Below are positions 6,946-14,164 of a DNA stretch of 14,841 bases, in pieces. Source of the stretch: JAGLQQ01 sp043806135. GTDB taxonomy: Bacteria > Omnitrophota > Gorgyraeia > B26-G9. The DNA is taken from the NCBI GenBank assembly GCA_043806135.1, contig JAZDHG010000017.1:1-14841 (forward strand), written 5' to 3'. How positions within the stretch are numbered: the first letter of the stretch is position 1; every line of letters starts with the position of its first letter. Made by a program: the position numbers and the translations under genes. A model generated the notes under the pieces. That model saw only the letters and a program-made list of their open reading frames with translations, did not search any database and was not told the DNA's origin.

Positions 6946-7722
6946 TTAAAATCTGTAGTTAAACCCGATTGAAAACGCGGATTCAGCCACAAAGCGCTCT
7001 TCAAGGGTGATATCAAGATTACTGCCCATTTTCAGGCTGAGGCCGGCAATAAAGCCAAGAACATCATCACTGTCAAGACTTTGTGCTGCCTGATTTATTG
7101 TTGAGCCGGCAGTAAAGCTTCCGGCTGCGGACTCATACTCGAATTTGCTGTATGTAAGCCCGCCATAAGGAACAATGCGCATATCTTCACTTAACTCAAG
7201 ATCGTAACCCAGAAGCACAGATATCTGCATGGTGTTAAAATCACCTTCAAGGCCGGTTATGTTTGCGGCTGCGGTGTTGCTGTAAGTGATAGAATCAACA
7301 TCAACACCGGACTGCATGATATACTGGATATCTCCGCCGACAAGAATGTTTGATTCGGACCGGTACACATAGCTGATACCGCCGCCGTAGTAAGGAGCGT
7401 TTTCGTATTCTGTGGTCATAGGCGTGCTGTTTGTAATCGACCAGTCAGCCATACCCAATTTAGCATAAAAACTAACTCCTTCAGTTATCCCGTAGGATAT
7501 TTTAAGGCCTATCTGTGTGCTTTCATCAACTGAGTTGCTGATACCGTTTTTTGTATCAAGATTGATCTCACTGACAATACTGCCTTCAGCATTAATGCTT
7601 AAGCGGTCGGCTTCCACGATGTCAAGCGGAACACTTATCATGGATCCCACCTGTGCTGCCTGAACATAAGCATTGCAGGATAACAGCGTGATTATAAACA
7701 TTAAAATATAAATTTTTTTCAT
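6946..7722 (-). CDS. small outer-membrane beta-barrel protein, function unknown
   Basis: A 258-residue protein read leftwards. The start at 7722 (MKKIYILMF) is preceded by AGGAGG, preferred over the in-frame ATG ten codons upstream. A signal peptide covers about residues 1-23; cleavage could be at VQA-AQ, while LLSC at 13-16 is a weak lipobox alternative. The rest alternates polar and hydrophobic residues, with repeats of short strands such as IGLKISYG, GGISYVY, ISVLLGYDL and VPYGGLTYSKFE. It ends in FNYRF, whose terminal aromatic residue is a barrel-assembly signal. This fits an 8- to 10-strand outer-membrane barrel of the OmpA/Omp25-like type. No specific ligand or enzyme motif is seen. Its stop codon lies seven bases from the msrAB stop on the other strand, with no terminator between. 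Confidence 0.72.
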   Translation of the reverse strand: MKKIYILMFIITLLSCNAYVQAAQVGSMISVPLDIVEADRLSINAEGSIVSEINLDTKNGISNSVDESTQIGLKISYGITEGVSFYAKLGMADWSITNSTPMTTEYENAPYYGGGISYVYRSESNILVGGDIQYIMQSGVDVDSITYSNTAAANITGLEGDFNTMQISVLLGYDLELSEDMRIVPYGGLTYSKFEYESAAGSFTAGSTINQAAQSLDSDDVLGFIAGLSLKMGSNLDITLEERFVAESAFSIGFNYRF

Positions 7723-7733
7723 GACATTCCTCC

Positions 7734-7768
7734 TGGTATAATCCTCATACATAAGCTGGATTATACCA
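7734..7768. promoter_or_regulatory. inverted repeat carrying extended -10 promoters on both strands
   Basis: TGGTATAATCC (7734-7744) and GGATTATACCA (7758-7768) form a perfect 11-bp inverted repeat with a 13-bp spacer. Each arm contains TGNTATAAT, an extended -10 element. The right arm is oriented to transcribe the barrel gene leftwards, with initiation expected near 7753 and a leader of about 30 bases. The left arm points rightwards into the spacer. The symmetry may also be an operator, or it may pair in the barrel-gene mRNA just upstream of its ribosome binding site. Confidence 0.5.
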
Positions 7769-7832
7769 GATTATAACGATTATTAAAAGTAGTATTTTGT
7801 TAAAAGATTACAAAAATTGATTTCCGTTAGTA

Positions 7833-7896
7833 TACCCCGTTAGAGAACTTTGCCCTCTAACGGTTTGCGCCGACGGTGGCTTTCTCTAACGGGGTA
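7833..7896. repeat. 14-bp inverted repeat with an internal third copy
   Basis: TACCCCGTTAGAGA (7833-7846) is perfectly inverted at 7883-7896 (TCTCTAACGGGGTA). A further copy of the inner part, CTCTAACGG, lies at 7855-7863 and can pair with the left arm as an alternative 25-base hairpin. A partial CCGTTAG also precedes the left arm at 7824-7830. Two mutually exclusive folds are therefore possible. It lies in the divergent spacer, upstream of genes on both sides, and is probably a non-coding repeat or regulatory structure. Confidence 0.6.
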
Positions 7897-7933
7897 AATC
7901 AGTGTAATCGGGCTTTTAATCGGTGTAATCAGG
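7897..7933. promoter_or_regulatory. 16-bp direct repeat at 21-bp spacing
   Basis: AATCRGTGTAATCRGG occurs at 7897-7912 and 7918-7933 with 14 of 16 bases identical and start-to-start spacing of 21 bp, two helical turns. This spacing puts both copies on the same face of the DNA, which suits tandem regulator binding upstream of the sensor operon. The second copy overlaps the left arm of the next hairpin. Confidence 0.35.
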
Positions 7934-7969
7934 TTCTTTCGTTCAACTTAAACAAGAAAGAACCTGATT
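7927..7969. repeat. 14-bp perfect hairpin followed by T-rich sequence
   Basis: AATCAGGTTCTTTC (7927-7940) pairs with GAAAGAACCTGATT (7956-7969) across a 15-base loop, and TTTTAA overlaps the end. It looks like a terminator but no upstream plus-strand gene would use it. It could end a short RNA starting from the rightward promoter near 7742, or be part of a repeat element. Confidence 0.45.
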
Positions 7970-8020
7970 TTAACAGAGATTGATGTTAATTGAAAAAAAC
8001 AATACTTAAGCTCTTTAAAG

Positions 8021-8029
8021 TGGTATAAT
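8021..8029 (+). promoter_or_regulatory. extended -10 promoter of the sensor-pilin operon
   Basis: TGGTATAAT is an exact extended -10 element about 240 bases before the kinase start codon and about 58 before the doubtful short ORF. No good -35 box is found at the normal distance, which an extended -10 can tolerate. Initiation would fall near 8036. Confidence 0.45.
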
Positions 8030-8087
8030 TATAGCATTATAATACATAGTTTTATTCGTAGTGATATGATAAGAGGGAGGTTTCATC

Positions 8088-8288
8088 TTGCAATGGCTGA
8101 GCAAAGCTTTATTTAAGGGAAACAATGGAACAAGAGTTATCGGAAACGCGTTAAATAGCTGCGCTGCATTGATGAAAAATCTTCCGCAAATACCGCCCAG
8201 GGTATTAATAACGCAGGCATCTCCGGTATTTACTTTCCGAAATATATCCGCCGCTGATTCAAGGAGTTTTCATGAAATTATTTGCTAA
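8088..8288 (+). CDS. doubtful 66-residue ORF upstream of the kinase
   Basis: An open frame starting at TTG 8088, with GAGGGAGG about eight bases upstream, giving a 66-residue product that overlaps the kinase start by 17 bases. An ATG at 8093 in another frame has the same upstream site but stops after seven codons. The predicted peptide (MQWLSKALFKGNNG...) has no recognisable domain, signal or repeated pattern. It could be a leader peptide coupled to the kinase, a decayed gene fragment, or chance. The good ribosome binding site is the only positive sign, so the 8030-8271 stretch is otherwise read as an untranslated leader. Confidence 0.2.
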   Translation: MQWLSKALFKGNNGTRVIGNALNSCAALMKNLPQIPPRVLITQASPVFTFRNISAADSRSFHEIIC

Positions 8289-8838
8289 ATTGTCGGTGGC
8301 TTTTTTAATGATCTCTTCTTTAGTTCTTATTGTCGGAATGGTTGCCACCAATACAAGCCAAAAGGCATTAGAGCAGGTTATTGCCGAAAAATATATTTTA
8401 CTGGCAGAGGTATCGTTAAATGATATAGACAGGGCTTTTTCCCGTTACATTACTGATTTCCAAATGCTGGCAAAGGATCCTTTGGTGCAGAACCTTGCTA
8501 AAGAATCAAATCAGAGCTTTGACCAGATCACTGATATACAGAAATTTATCGATAAAGAGGAAGAGGTATGGGTTTTTGTCATGGAATTAAACCTGACCAA
8601 CTCGATCAGAAAACTTATAAATAATCCCGCTTCAGTTAAACTTAAAGAGAGAATGGCATTTCACCAGTTAATCAGCGGGCTTAATCTCTCAAGTAATATC
8701 TTTATCACTAATAAATATGGCGGTACTATCGCGCTTACAAAAATAACACCTAACTACTATTACGGCGATAAAAATTGGTGGATAAAGCAAGGGATAATGA
8801 CCTTTGGGTGGGAGATGTGTCGTATGATAAAGATTTAA
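8272..8838 (+). pseudogene. sensor histidine kinase, N-terminal part before a frameshift (membrane helix and Cache domain)
   Basis: The first part of a receptor histidine kinase, started by AAGGAG eight bases... upstream of ATG 8272. Residues about 6-27 are a membrane helix. The following region to about 171 is the N-terminal part of a periplasmic Cache-type ligand-binding domain, ending in YYYGDKNWWIK. After that codon the frame reads QGIMTFGWEMCRMIKI and stops, a sequence unlike the family. The expected continuation, ARDNDLWVGDVSYD, is found in the -1 frame. One A appears lost from the ATAAAG run at 8782-8787; with AAAA the two halves join as WWIKARDNDLW. The cause may be a sequencing error, a real mutation or, less likely, programmed slippage. 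Confidence 0.82.
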
Positions 8839-10592
8839 ACGTTTATTCGACTGATATAAGTATTAAGATCAAAGATGAAGAAGGAGAATTCCTGGGCGTA
8901 ATGCATGTGATATGGGATATTGCGGAAGTGATCAAGACTGTTGAGAGTTTAAAAGAATCATTAACCTCAGGTTTGAGTATTGAGAAAAATAAAAAGGCTT
9001 ATGCTCCGAAATATAGTCTGCTTACGGCAGACAGCAAAACGATATATTCTTCAGAAAAACAAATAACCTTAAAAAATGAAACAGATAAAAAGTTATCGGA
9101 TATGGTAAGTGAGAAAAGCGGGTATCACATTATGAAAAGCGATGTTCCCGGAGAAGAAGTCCTGTTTGCATACGCAAGATCTAAAAACTTCGGTAATCAT
9201 AAAGGCCTTGACTGGATTATTTTAGTGGAGCATAAGACATCGAATATATTCAAGATGATCACGCGGATTAAGCGGACAATAATGTTTATTTCAGTTTTAG
9301 GACTGTGTCTGGCGCTAATCATCGGATTTTTCATAGCCAGCTCAATATTTAATCCTATAAAAAAGCTGCAGGATGCGGTAGCTCTCATCGGCAAGGGGAA
9401 TATGGATGTTAATATAGATATTGACTCCCGAAAGGGAGAAGTAGGGGCACTGGCCGCATCTTTTAAAAAGATGATCGTTGATTTAAAAAGAACGACCACA
9501 TCCGTGAACAGGCTTAATGAAGAGATTGTAGAGCGCAAACGCATGGAAAACACTTTGCGTGAAAGCGAAGAAAGGTTCAAGGATCTCTTTGAAAACGCGA
9601 GAGATCTAATAATGCTGGTTAATTTAGAGGGCAGGATCACGGCGGTAAATAAAATAGTGAGAGAATACGGGTTTAGAAAGGAAGACCTGATTAATAAAAA
9701 TATATTGGTTTTTATCTCTCCAAAAAATCAACAGCAGGCTATTGATGACCTTGAAAAAATAAAAGCAGGCATTATTGCCAAGGGGGAAATGGAAATGGTA
9801 ACCCCTAAGGGTGGGCTATCTATTGAATACTGCAATAATCCAATTTTAAAAGCAAACAAAATCGTGGGAGCGCAGTCTATTATGCGCGATATTTCCAGCC
9901 GGAAAGAGATGGAAAATGTGCAGCGGCTTACCCAGCTCGGGAAATTTGTTGCGGCCATGGCACATGAAGTAAATAATCCCCTGATGATAATCTCCGGAAA
10001 CGCGCAGATTGCTTTAATGGAACCTTTTGAAAATGAAGAAGTAAAGAAGAACCTTGAGGTTGTTTTTAAAGAATGCCAGCGGGCAAAGGATATTATTAAC
10101 CGCCTGCTTAAATTTTCCAAGCCGTCTAAAAAGACAAAAGCCGATACTGATGCTAATGTGGTAATAGAGGAAACGGTAAAACTGCTCGAGCACCAGTTCA
10201 GCTTGGATGGGGTTACTATTAACCGCAGCTATACCCCAGGCCTGCCGTTAATATCCTTTGACTCTAAGCAATTACAAGAGGTGCTCATGAATCTTTTGAC
10301 AAATGCCCGGGACGCGATACTTCCGGAAAAAGGGAAGATAGAGGTCATTACACTGACTGAAGGCAGCCGGGTGAAAATAAAAGTAAAAGACTCAGGCAAG
10401 GGTATGGATGAGAAGGTTATGGCAAATATTTTCCAGCCTTTTTTTACGACCAAGGAAAAAGGGACAGGGCTTGGCCTTGCTGTCTGCTATAGCCTGGTCC
10501 ATGACGCGGGCGGAGAACTTAAGTTTGAAAGTAAACCGCGGGAAGGAACAACGGCGCTGATTATTGTGCCTGTTCTACCAAATAATGCTTGA
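8775..10592 (+). CDS. sensor histidine kinase, C-terminal part (Cache-HAMP-PAS-HisKA-HATPase)
   Basis: The downstream part of the same gene in the -1 frame; true joining begins about 8784-8787, and the TTG at 8775 is only where the open frame can be said to begin. In 605-residue numbering: rest of the Cache domain to about 160, membrane helix about 166-188, HAMP to about 240, PAS about 258-375, then the dimerisation and phosphoacceptor segment with H397 in AMAHEVNNPL. The ATP-binding domain has an N-box around N506-N510 (NLLTNARDAI), DSGKGMD and FFTTKEKGTGLGL. All catalytic boxes are intact. A repaired protein would have about 773 residues and phosphorylate an unlinked response regulator, since none lies nearby. 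A separately translated C-terminal half would lack the first helix and part of the sensor. The pilin genes start 41 bases later. Confidence 0.88.
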   Translation: MVDKARDNDLWVGDVSYDKDLNVYSTDISIKIKDEEGEFLGVMHVIWDIAEVIKTVESLKESLTSGLSIEKNKKAYAPKYSLLTADSKTIYSSEKQITLKNETDKKLSDMVSEKSGYHIMKSDVPGEEVLFAYARSKNFGNHKGLDWIILVEHKTSNIFKMITRIKRTIMFISVLGLCLALIIGFFIASSIFNPIKKLQDAVALIGKGNMDVNIDIDSRKGEVGALAASFKKMIVDLKRTTTSVNRLNEEIVERKRMENTLRESEERFKDLFENARDLIMLVNLEGRITAVNKIVREYGFRKEDLINKNILVFISPKNQQQAIDDLEKIKAGIIAKGEMEMVTPKGGLSIEYCNNPILKANKIVGAQSIMRDISSRKEMENVQRLTQLGKFVAAMAHEVNNPLMIISGNAQIALMEPFENEEVKKNLEVVFKECQRAKDIINRLLKFSKPSKKTKADTDANVVIEETVKLLEHQFSLDGVTINRSYTPGLPLISFDSKQLQEVLMNLLTNARDAILPEKGKIEVITLTEGSRVKIKVKDSGKGMDEKVMANIFQPFFTTKEKGTGLGLAVCYSLVHDAGGELKFESKPREGTTALIIVPVLPNNA

Positions 10593-10633
10593 GATCCGGT
10601 TTTACTGATTAGAAAAAAGGAAAACGATGTCTG

Positions 10634-11041
10634 ATGAGACCAAAGCGTGAGTTTTCAGGATGCAGGAGAGGCTTGACCTTGGTTGAGATAATGGTCGTGA
10701 TCTTATTGCTTGGGGGCATGATCGCCGGATTCCTGAGCGTAAACGGGATAAGCCTTACTCTTTTAGAGCAGCTGAGCAGTTCTGTGGTGGCTATTAACGA
10801 CGCGCGTTCTGTGCTCGAGAATATGCGCAATATAGACCCTTTTAATGCCGTAAACCTGACATTTTTATACCCTAATGGAGGTACGGCTGCCGGGTTTAAT
10901 AATCTCAATCAGGAGACAATCCGGGTTGATTATTTAAATCTAGCCTCAGACCCGATACAGGTAACGATTACCGTGACCTGGCAGGGCAAAGGCGGCAGAA
11001 TGTTTACAGAGCAGTTGACTACGCTTTTGACTGCTAGATAA
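10634..11041 (+). CDS. type IV prepilin-like minor pilin (PilV-type)
   Basis: A 135-residue prepilin with a short basic leader and the cleavage motif RRG/LTLVEIMVVILLLGG, so prepilin peptidase should cut after G14 and methylate the new N-terminal Leu. Glu at +5 is present, as needed for assembly. The hydrophobic helix spans about 15-38; the globular part is small, with beta-strand-like YLNLASDPIQVTITVTWQG typical of PilV/GspI-like subunits. A clear ribosome binding site is lacking (AAAAAGG is about 14 bases upstream), and a seven-codon ORF opens at ATG 10627, so translation may be coupled to upstream reading. It follows the kinase by 41 bases and precedes the PilW-like gene by 25, which indicates one operon. 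Confidence 0.8.
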   Translation: MRPKREFSGCRRGLTLVEIMVVILLLGGMIAGFLSVNGISLTLLEQLSSSVVAINDARSVLENMRNIDPFNAVNLTFLYPNGGTAAGFNNLNQETIRVDYLNLASDPIQVTITVTWQGKGGRMFTEQLTTLLTAR

Positions 11042-11066
11042 TGGCTGGTTAACAAACGGATGAAAA

Positions 11067-12083
11067 ATGAATAGATTCCAAACCCGAAAATTTCACAGTA
11101 TAGTCTACTACGCACGCAAATTGCCGTACATCTACGGCGTTACGCTCTCTCAGCTTTCTCGACGTACCGCAGAGAGTACGTCTTTGAGAGCTTCAGTTGC
11201 GCGCCTTGTATCTGCACGACACTTTGCATCTGCACGACACTCTGCATGCTCGTTACGACGGTACCATGAAAAATCCGGGTTAAGATCAAAAAAAGCTGTT
11301 TCTCTTCTGGAAATTTTAATTGTAAGCGTTATTTCCGTATTCATTATCGTAGCACTGACGGCTCTATTATCCTCTTCACGAAGTACCTGGATAATTTCCG
11401 GGGCTCAGGCCGATCTATATATCAATGCGCGAAAAGCCATGAATGAAATGTTTAATGAACTGGTTGAGGCCTCAAGCGGTGATACGGAAACATTTACATT
11501 TATTGATCCGATAAACGGCCAGTATACACAGGGCCTGTGGTTCGCTTGCGCCCGCGGCAGTAATGCCGATGCCGGAGAGGACGGCAGCCTGACAAACAAC
11601 TATGTGCATCTTGACGCAAATAACGCTGTTACTTGGCGGTCTTTGGTGGTCTATTGCTTATATGCACCCAGCCCGGACATAATGCAGTTGCGGCGTTACG
11701 AAAACTTTGGGACTAATTACAGCAATGCGAATATATTCCCGTTTACTTTGCTTTCCGTAAGTACAACAACATTGAATTTTATTGCTAATGACGGATCTAC
11801 AGTTATTTCTATAGACAGAACGGGAGGAAGAGTATTGGCAAACTATTTGAGGTCTGAAGATGCCAATAACAACAATGTACTCGATGCCAATGAAAATGAC
11901 GGCACGGCAAATGACCCTGTGGATAATCAGGACGGGATTTTGAATTACGGAGTGAATTTTGTTAAAAATGTAGGTAATGTAGATATCACATTATTTCTGG
12001 CTAAAGATATTATCAGGCTAAGGGAACAGGGTATGGAGATATCCACGACATTGCGCAATAAGGTGAAATTCAGACAGCCGTAA
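11067..12083 (+). CDS. PilW-like minor prepilin with an abnormally long leader
   Basis: A 338-residue prepilin-like protein. The pilin motif is KKA/VSLLEILIVSVISVFIIVALTALL at about residues 75-100, with Glu at +5 but Ala, not Gly, at -1, which is tolerated less well by prepilin peptidases. Leaders are normally 5-25 residues; here about 77 residues precede the cleavage point and most are encoded by a hairpin-rich repeat (see 11108-11265). The globular region resembles PilW/GspJ-type subunits (NARKAMNEMFNELVEAS). An EF-hand-like loop, DANNNNVLDANE (D265-E276), suggests calcium binding. The listed ATG is the only ATG upstream of the motif in this frame and has no strong ribosome binding site, so the true start could also be a non-ATG codon within the repeat. 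Confidence 0.75.
   Translation: MNRFQTRKFHSIVYYARKLPYIYGVTLSQLSRRTAESTSLRASVARLVSARHFASARHSACSLRRYHEKSGLRSKKAVSLLEILIVSVISVFIIVALTALLSSSRSTWIISGAQADLYINARKAMNEMFNELVEASSGDTETFTFIDPINGQYTQGLWFACARGSNADAGEDGSLTNNYVHLDANNAVTWRSLVVYCLYAPSPDIMQLRRYENFGTNYSNANIFPFTLLSVSTTTLNFIANDGSTVISIDRTGGRVLANYLRSEDANNNNVLDANENDGTANDPVDNQDGILNYGVNFVKNVGNVDITLFLAKDIIRLREQGMEISTTLRNKVKFRQP
11108..11265. repeat. hairpin-rich element apparently inserted in frame in the pilin leader
   Basis: This segment has hairpins GCCGTA/TACGGC (11123-11128/11133-11138), CTCTCA/TGAGAG (11147-11152/11185-11190) and GACGTAC/GTACGTC (11161-11167/11176-11182), plus an 18-bp tandem duplication TCTGCACGACACTYTGCA at 11211-11228 and 11229-11246. 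It encodes an Arg/Ser/Ala-rich stretch with SARHFA then SARHSA. The nonamer ATGAAAAAT occurs on both sides, at 11060-11068 and 11266-11274, and may mark an insertion duplication; exact borders are uncertain. No transposase is present, so it would be a non-autonomous dispersed repeat. Confidence 0.6.
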
Positions 12084-12109
12084 TAATTTTTTTAGAAAGG
12101 GAAAATATT

Positions 12110-13171
12110 ATGATCGAAAACAGAAAAGGACTTTTATTAATAGCGGTCTATATGGTCATTACCGTGCTTCTTGTATTCTTGGGAATATTTGTTTACAAAA
12201 ATATCTGGGAAGCAAAGATCGCTGCAAATTATAAACAGAGATTACTTTCTTTCTACTGCGCGGAAGCGGCCTTAGATAAAGGGATAGCTAAATTACCATC
12301 GAGCACCATTGGTGAGGCTAATGTGGCTTTAAGTGCAATCGGCGGAAGCCAGCAGGGTGAATATACTTATTCTATTACTACCTTACAGCCGAATAAGAAA
12401 TGGCGGGTAGAAAGCTGGGGCTATGTTCCTTCTCAGGCACAGGCAGAGGCCACGGAACATCTGGAGGCGTATATCGCAAAAAAGGACCTGCCGAATTCTT
12501 TCTGGGAAAACGCTATTTATACTGCGGGAAATGTAAGGATAAACGGGAACGCCTATGATATTGAAGGAAATATTATCCATGGAGGATCTTTACAGCCGTC
12601 AACGCTTGAGCCGGCTAATTTTACAGGCACAACAACCAATGATATATCGATTTCTCCTTTGGTAAAACTTGACTTTGAATCACTTAGAATAGCAGCTGCG
12701 GCGCAAATTAAAGCGGACGGCAGCGATAATGTTTATACCGCCGCGGAAATAGCGGCGGGTAATCCGCCGTTTCCAGGCGATTTCTGGTTTGATGATTCTG
12801 ATGCTAATCCGGCTAACTGGATCCCCAATGTGGTTTATGTCGAAACCGATCTTATCCTGAATGGAAATATCGGAACAATCGGCGGTTTTTTTCTGGTCGT
12901 CGGTGATGTTACGACAAATCCTTCTGATACATCTGAAACCATAATCAACGGTAACGGCCAGATAGACGGCTGTGTATACAGCACCGGACAATTTCGGGTT
13001 AATGGCGGCGGCGGCGGATTGAATGTTCTTGGCGGCGTGTGGTCAGGAACCGACGGGGTGCGCCTTAACGGTAATATCACTATAGAATATCATCAGCCGT
13101 ATATGGACTCTATCAGGGAAGTTATTCAACCCAGTTCTATTATGCAGGTTGTTTCCTGGAGAAAATTGTGA
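12110..13171 (+). CDS. PilX-like pilus assembly protein with beta-rich C-terminal region
   Basis: A 353-residue protein with basic start RKG/LLLIAVYMVITVLLVFLGIFVYK (about residues 5-30), a single N-terminal helix that fits the PilX N-terminal family; as in many PilX proteins, Glu at +5 is missing. The SFYCAEAALDKGIAKL segment (about 46-61) is typical of the PilX helix extension. The rest is beta-rich, with recurring asparagine-glycine turns: VRINGNAYDIEGNII, LILNGNIGTIGG, TIINGNGQIDG, FRVNGGGGGLN and VRLNGNITIEY. This suggests a repetitive beta-helix-like surface domain. The ATG is preceded by AGAAAGGG. It lies 26 bases after the PilW-like gene and shares its operon. Adhesion or pilus priming is likely, inferred from the family. 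Confidence 0.72.
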   Translation: MIENRKGLLLIAVYMVITVLLVFLGIFVYKNIWEAKIAANYKQRLLSFYCAEAALDKGIAKLPSSTIGEANVALSAIGGSQQGEYTYSITTLQPNKKWRVESWGYVPSQAQAEATEHLEAYIAKKDLPNSFWENAIYTAGNVRINGNAYDIEGNIIHGGSLQPSTLEPANFTGTTTNDISISPLVKLDFESLRIAAAAQIKADGSDNVYTAAEIAAGNPPFPGDFWFDDSDANPANWIPNVVYVETDLILNGNIGTIGGFFLVVGDVTTNPSDTSETIINGNGQIDGCVYSTGQFRVNGGGGGLNVLGGVWSGTDGVRLNGNITIEYHQPYMDSIREVIQPSSIMQVVSWRKL

Positions 13172-13219
13172 TAAAGGGGAATCTTACTGATCAGCAAAAA
13201 CAAGGGAAGGGTGATAATA

Positions 13220-14164
13220 GTGCCGCAAGAGAAAACAAAAGAGCAACTGATTGAAGAAGTCGAATTTTTGCAGAAAGAAATAGCAGAATGCAAAAAAAAC
13301 AGACAGCTTTTGGAAAATATTATTCAGGCGGCTCCCCTAGGCATAGGACTTGTCCGCAAGCGCATATTGCAATGGACAAACCCAGAGTTTGCAAACATGC
13401 TGGGCTATTCAGCGGAAGAATTTAAAGGGCAGAATGCGCGGATGCTTTATCCCAGTGAACAAGAGTATAACCGTGTTGGAATAGTCTTATACGGGCATAT
13501 GGGAGAAGAAGAAAAAGAGACGCTGGAAACCCGTATGGTCTGCAAGAATGGGGATGTGCTTGAAGTTATGCTTACGGCAGTATATTTAAATAGGAATGCC
13601 CCGGAAGAAGGGGCGATTTTTACTGCGATAGATATCACAGAGAAGAAAAAAACAGAAGATCAGTTAAAGATCTCAGCCGATCAATGGAGCAGCACCTTTG
13701 ATGCTCTCCCGGAGGTTATTTCTATACTCGATAATAATAATACTATCCTTCGCGCAAATAAAACATTTGCGCAGGCCTTTGGCCTTGATGCGGAAGAAAT
13801 AATAGGTAAAAAATGCTATGAACTGGTGCATGAAAATAAAATGCCGGTAACAGGCTGCCCTTTTGAAATGTTAAAAAAAGATTTTAAAACACATACTATG
13901 GAAATCAACGACCCTAATAGCGGGATACCTCTTCTTGTAACTGTATCTCCTGTTTTTGATAAAGAGGGGAAGTTTATCGGGGCGGTGCATATTGCCAGGG
14001 ATATCAGCGAGAGTCGCAGGGCAAAAGAAGAAATTAATCTCAGGATTAAAACCCTTGAACGATTTCATGCTGTTTCTACGGGCAGAGAGCTGAAGATGAA
14101 AGAATTAAAAGAGACTATCAGGTTTTTAGAAGAAAAACTGGCTGAAGAAAAAGGGCAGAAGTGA
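13220..14164 (+). CDS. orphan PAS-PAS signalling protein without output domain
   Basis: A soluble protein of 314 residues. I chose GTG 13220, which has AAGGGAAGG nine bases upstream; the in-frame GTG at 13211 directly abuts that site. An N-terminal coiled coil (about 4-30) is followed by PAS1 (about 32-140, with MLGYSAEEFKG and FTAIDITEKKK) and PAS2 (about 155-263, with GKKCYELVHENKMPVTGCPFE and HIARDISESRRA). A C-terminal coiled coil contains GRELKMKELKETI, a linker often seen where PAS modules join a histidine kinase. No kinase, GGDEF or HD domain follows, so it is probably an adaptor or heterodimer partner. Its stop codon overlaps the next start (TGATG at 14162-14166), so translation is probably coupled to the membrane sensor. 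Confidence 0.85.
   Translation: MPQEKTKEQLIEEVEFLQKEIAECKKNRQLLENIIQAAPLGIGLVRKRILQWTNPEFANMLGYSAEEFKGQNARMLYPSEQEYNRVGIVLYGHMGEEEKETLETRMVCKNGDVLEVMLTAVYLNRNAPEEGAIFTAIDITEKKKTEDQLKISADQWSSTFDALPEVISILDNNNTILRANKTFAQAFGLDAEEIIGKKCYELVHENKMPVTGCPFEMLKKDFKTHTMEINDPNSGIPLLVTVSPVFDKEGKFIGAVHIARDISESRRAKEEINLRIKTLERFHAVSTGRELKMKELKETIRFLEEKLAEEKGQK

Noticed and set aside
6504..7016. A 170-codon open frame on the minus strand across the MsrB domain.
   Set aside because: It overlaps the well-supported MsrB coding sequence antisense, has no ribosome binding site and no family-like sequence; it is a codon-bias shadow.
7833..7896. A possible integron attC site, because of GTTAGA and TCTAAC arms.
   Set aside because: The arms do not match the RYYYAAC/GTTRRRY core pattern, there is no integrase or cassette structure, and flanking genes are ordinary.
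8775..8838. Programmed -1 ribosomal frameshifting in the kinase gene.
   Set aside because: There is no X-XXY-YYZ slippery heptamer at the junction and no obvious stimulatory stem immediately downstream; base loss in an A-run explains it more simply.
11211..11246. A CRISPR-like repeat pair.
   Set aside because: Two 18-bp copies are directly adjacent with no spacer and sit in a coding frame.
11150..11344. A minus-strand open frame over the pilin leader.
   Set aside because: It reads the complement of the repeat element and has no independent support.
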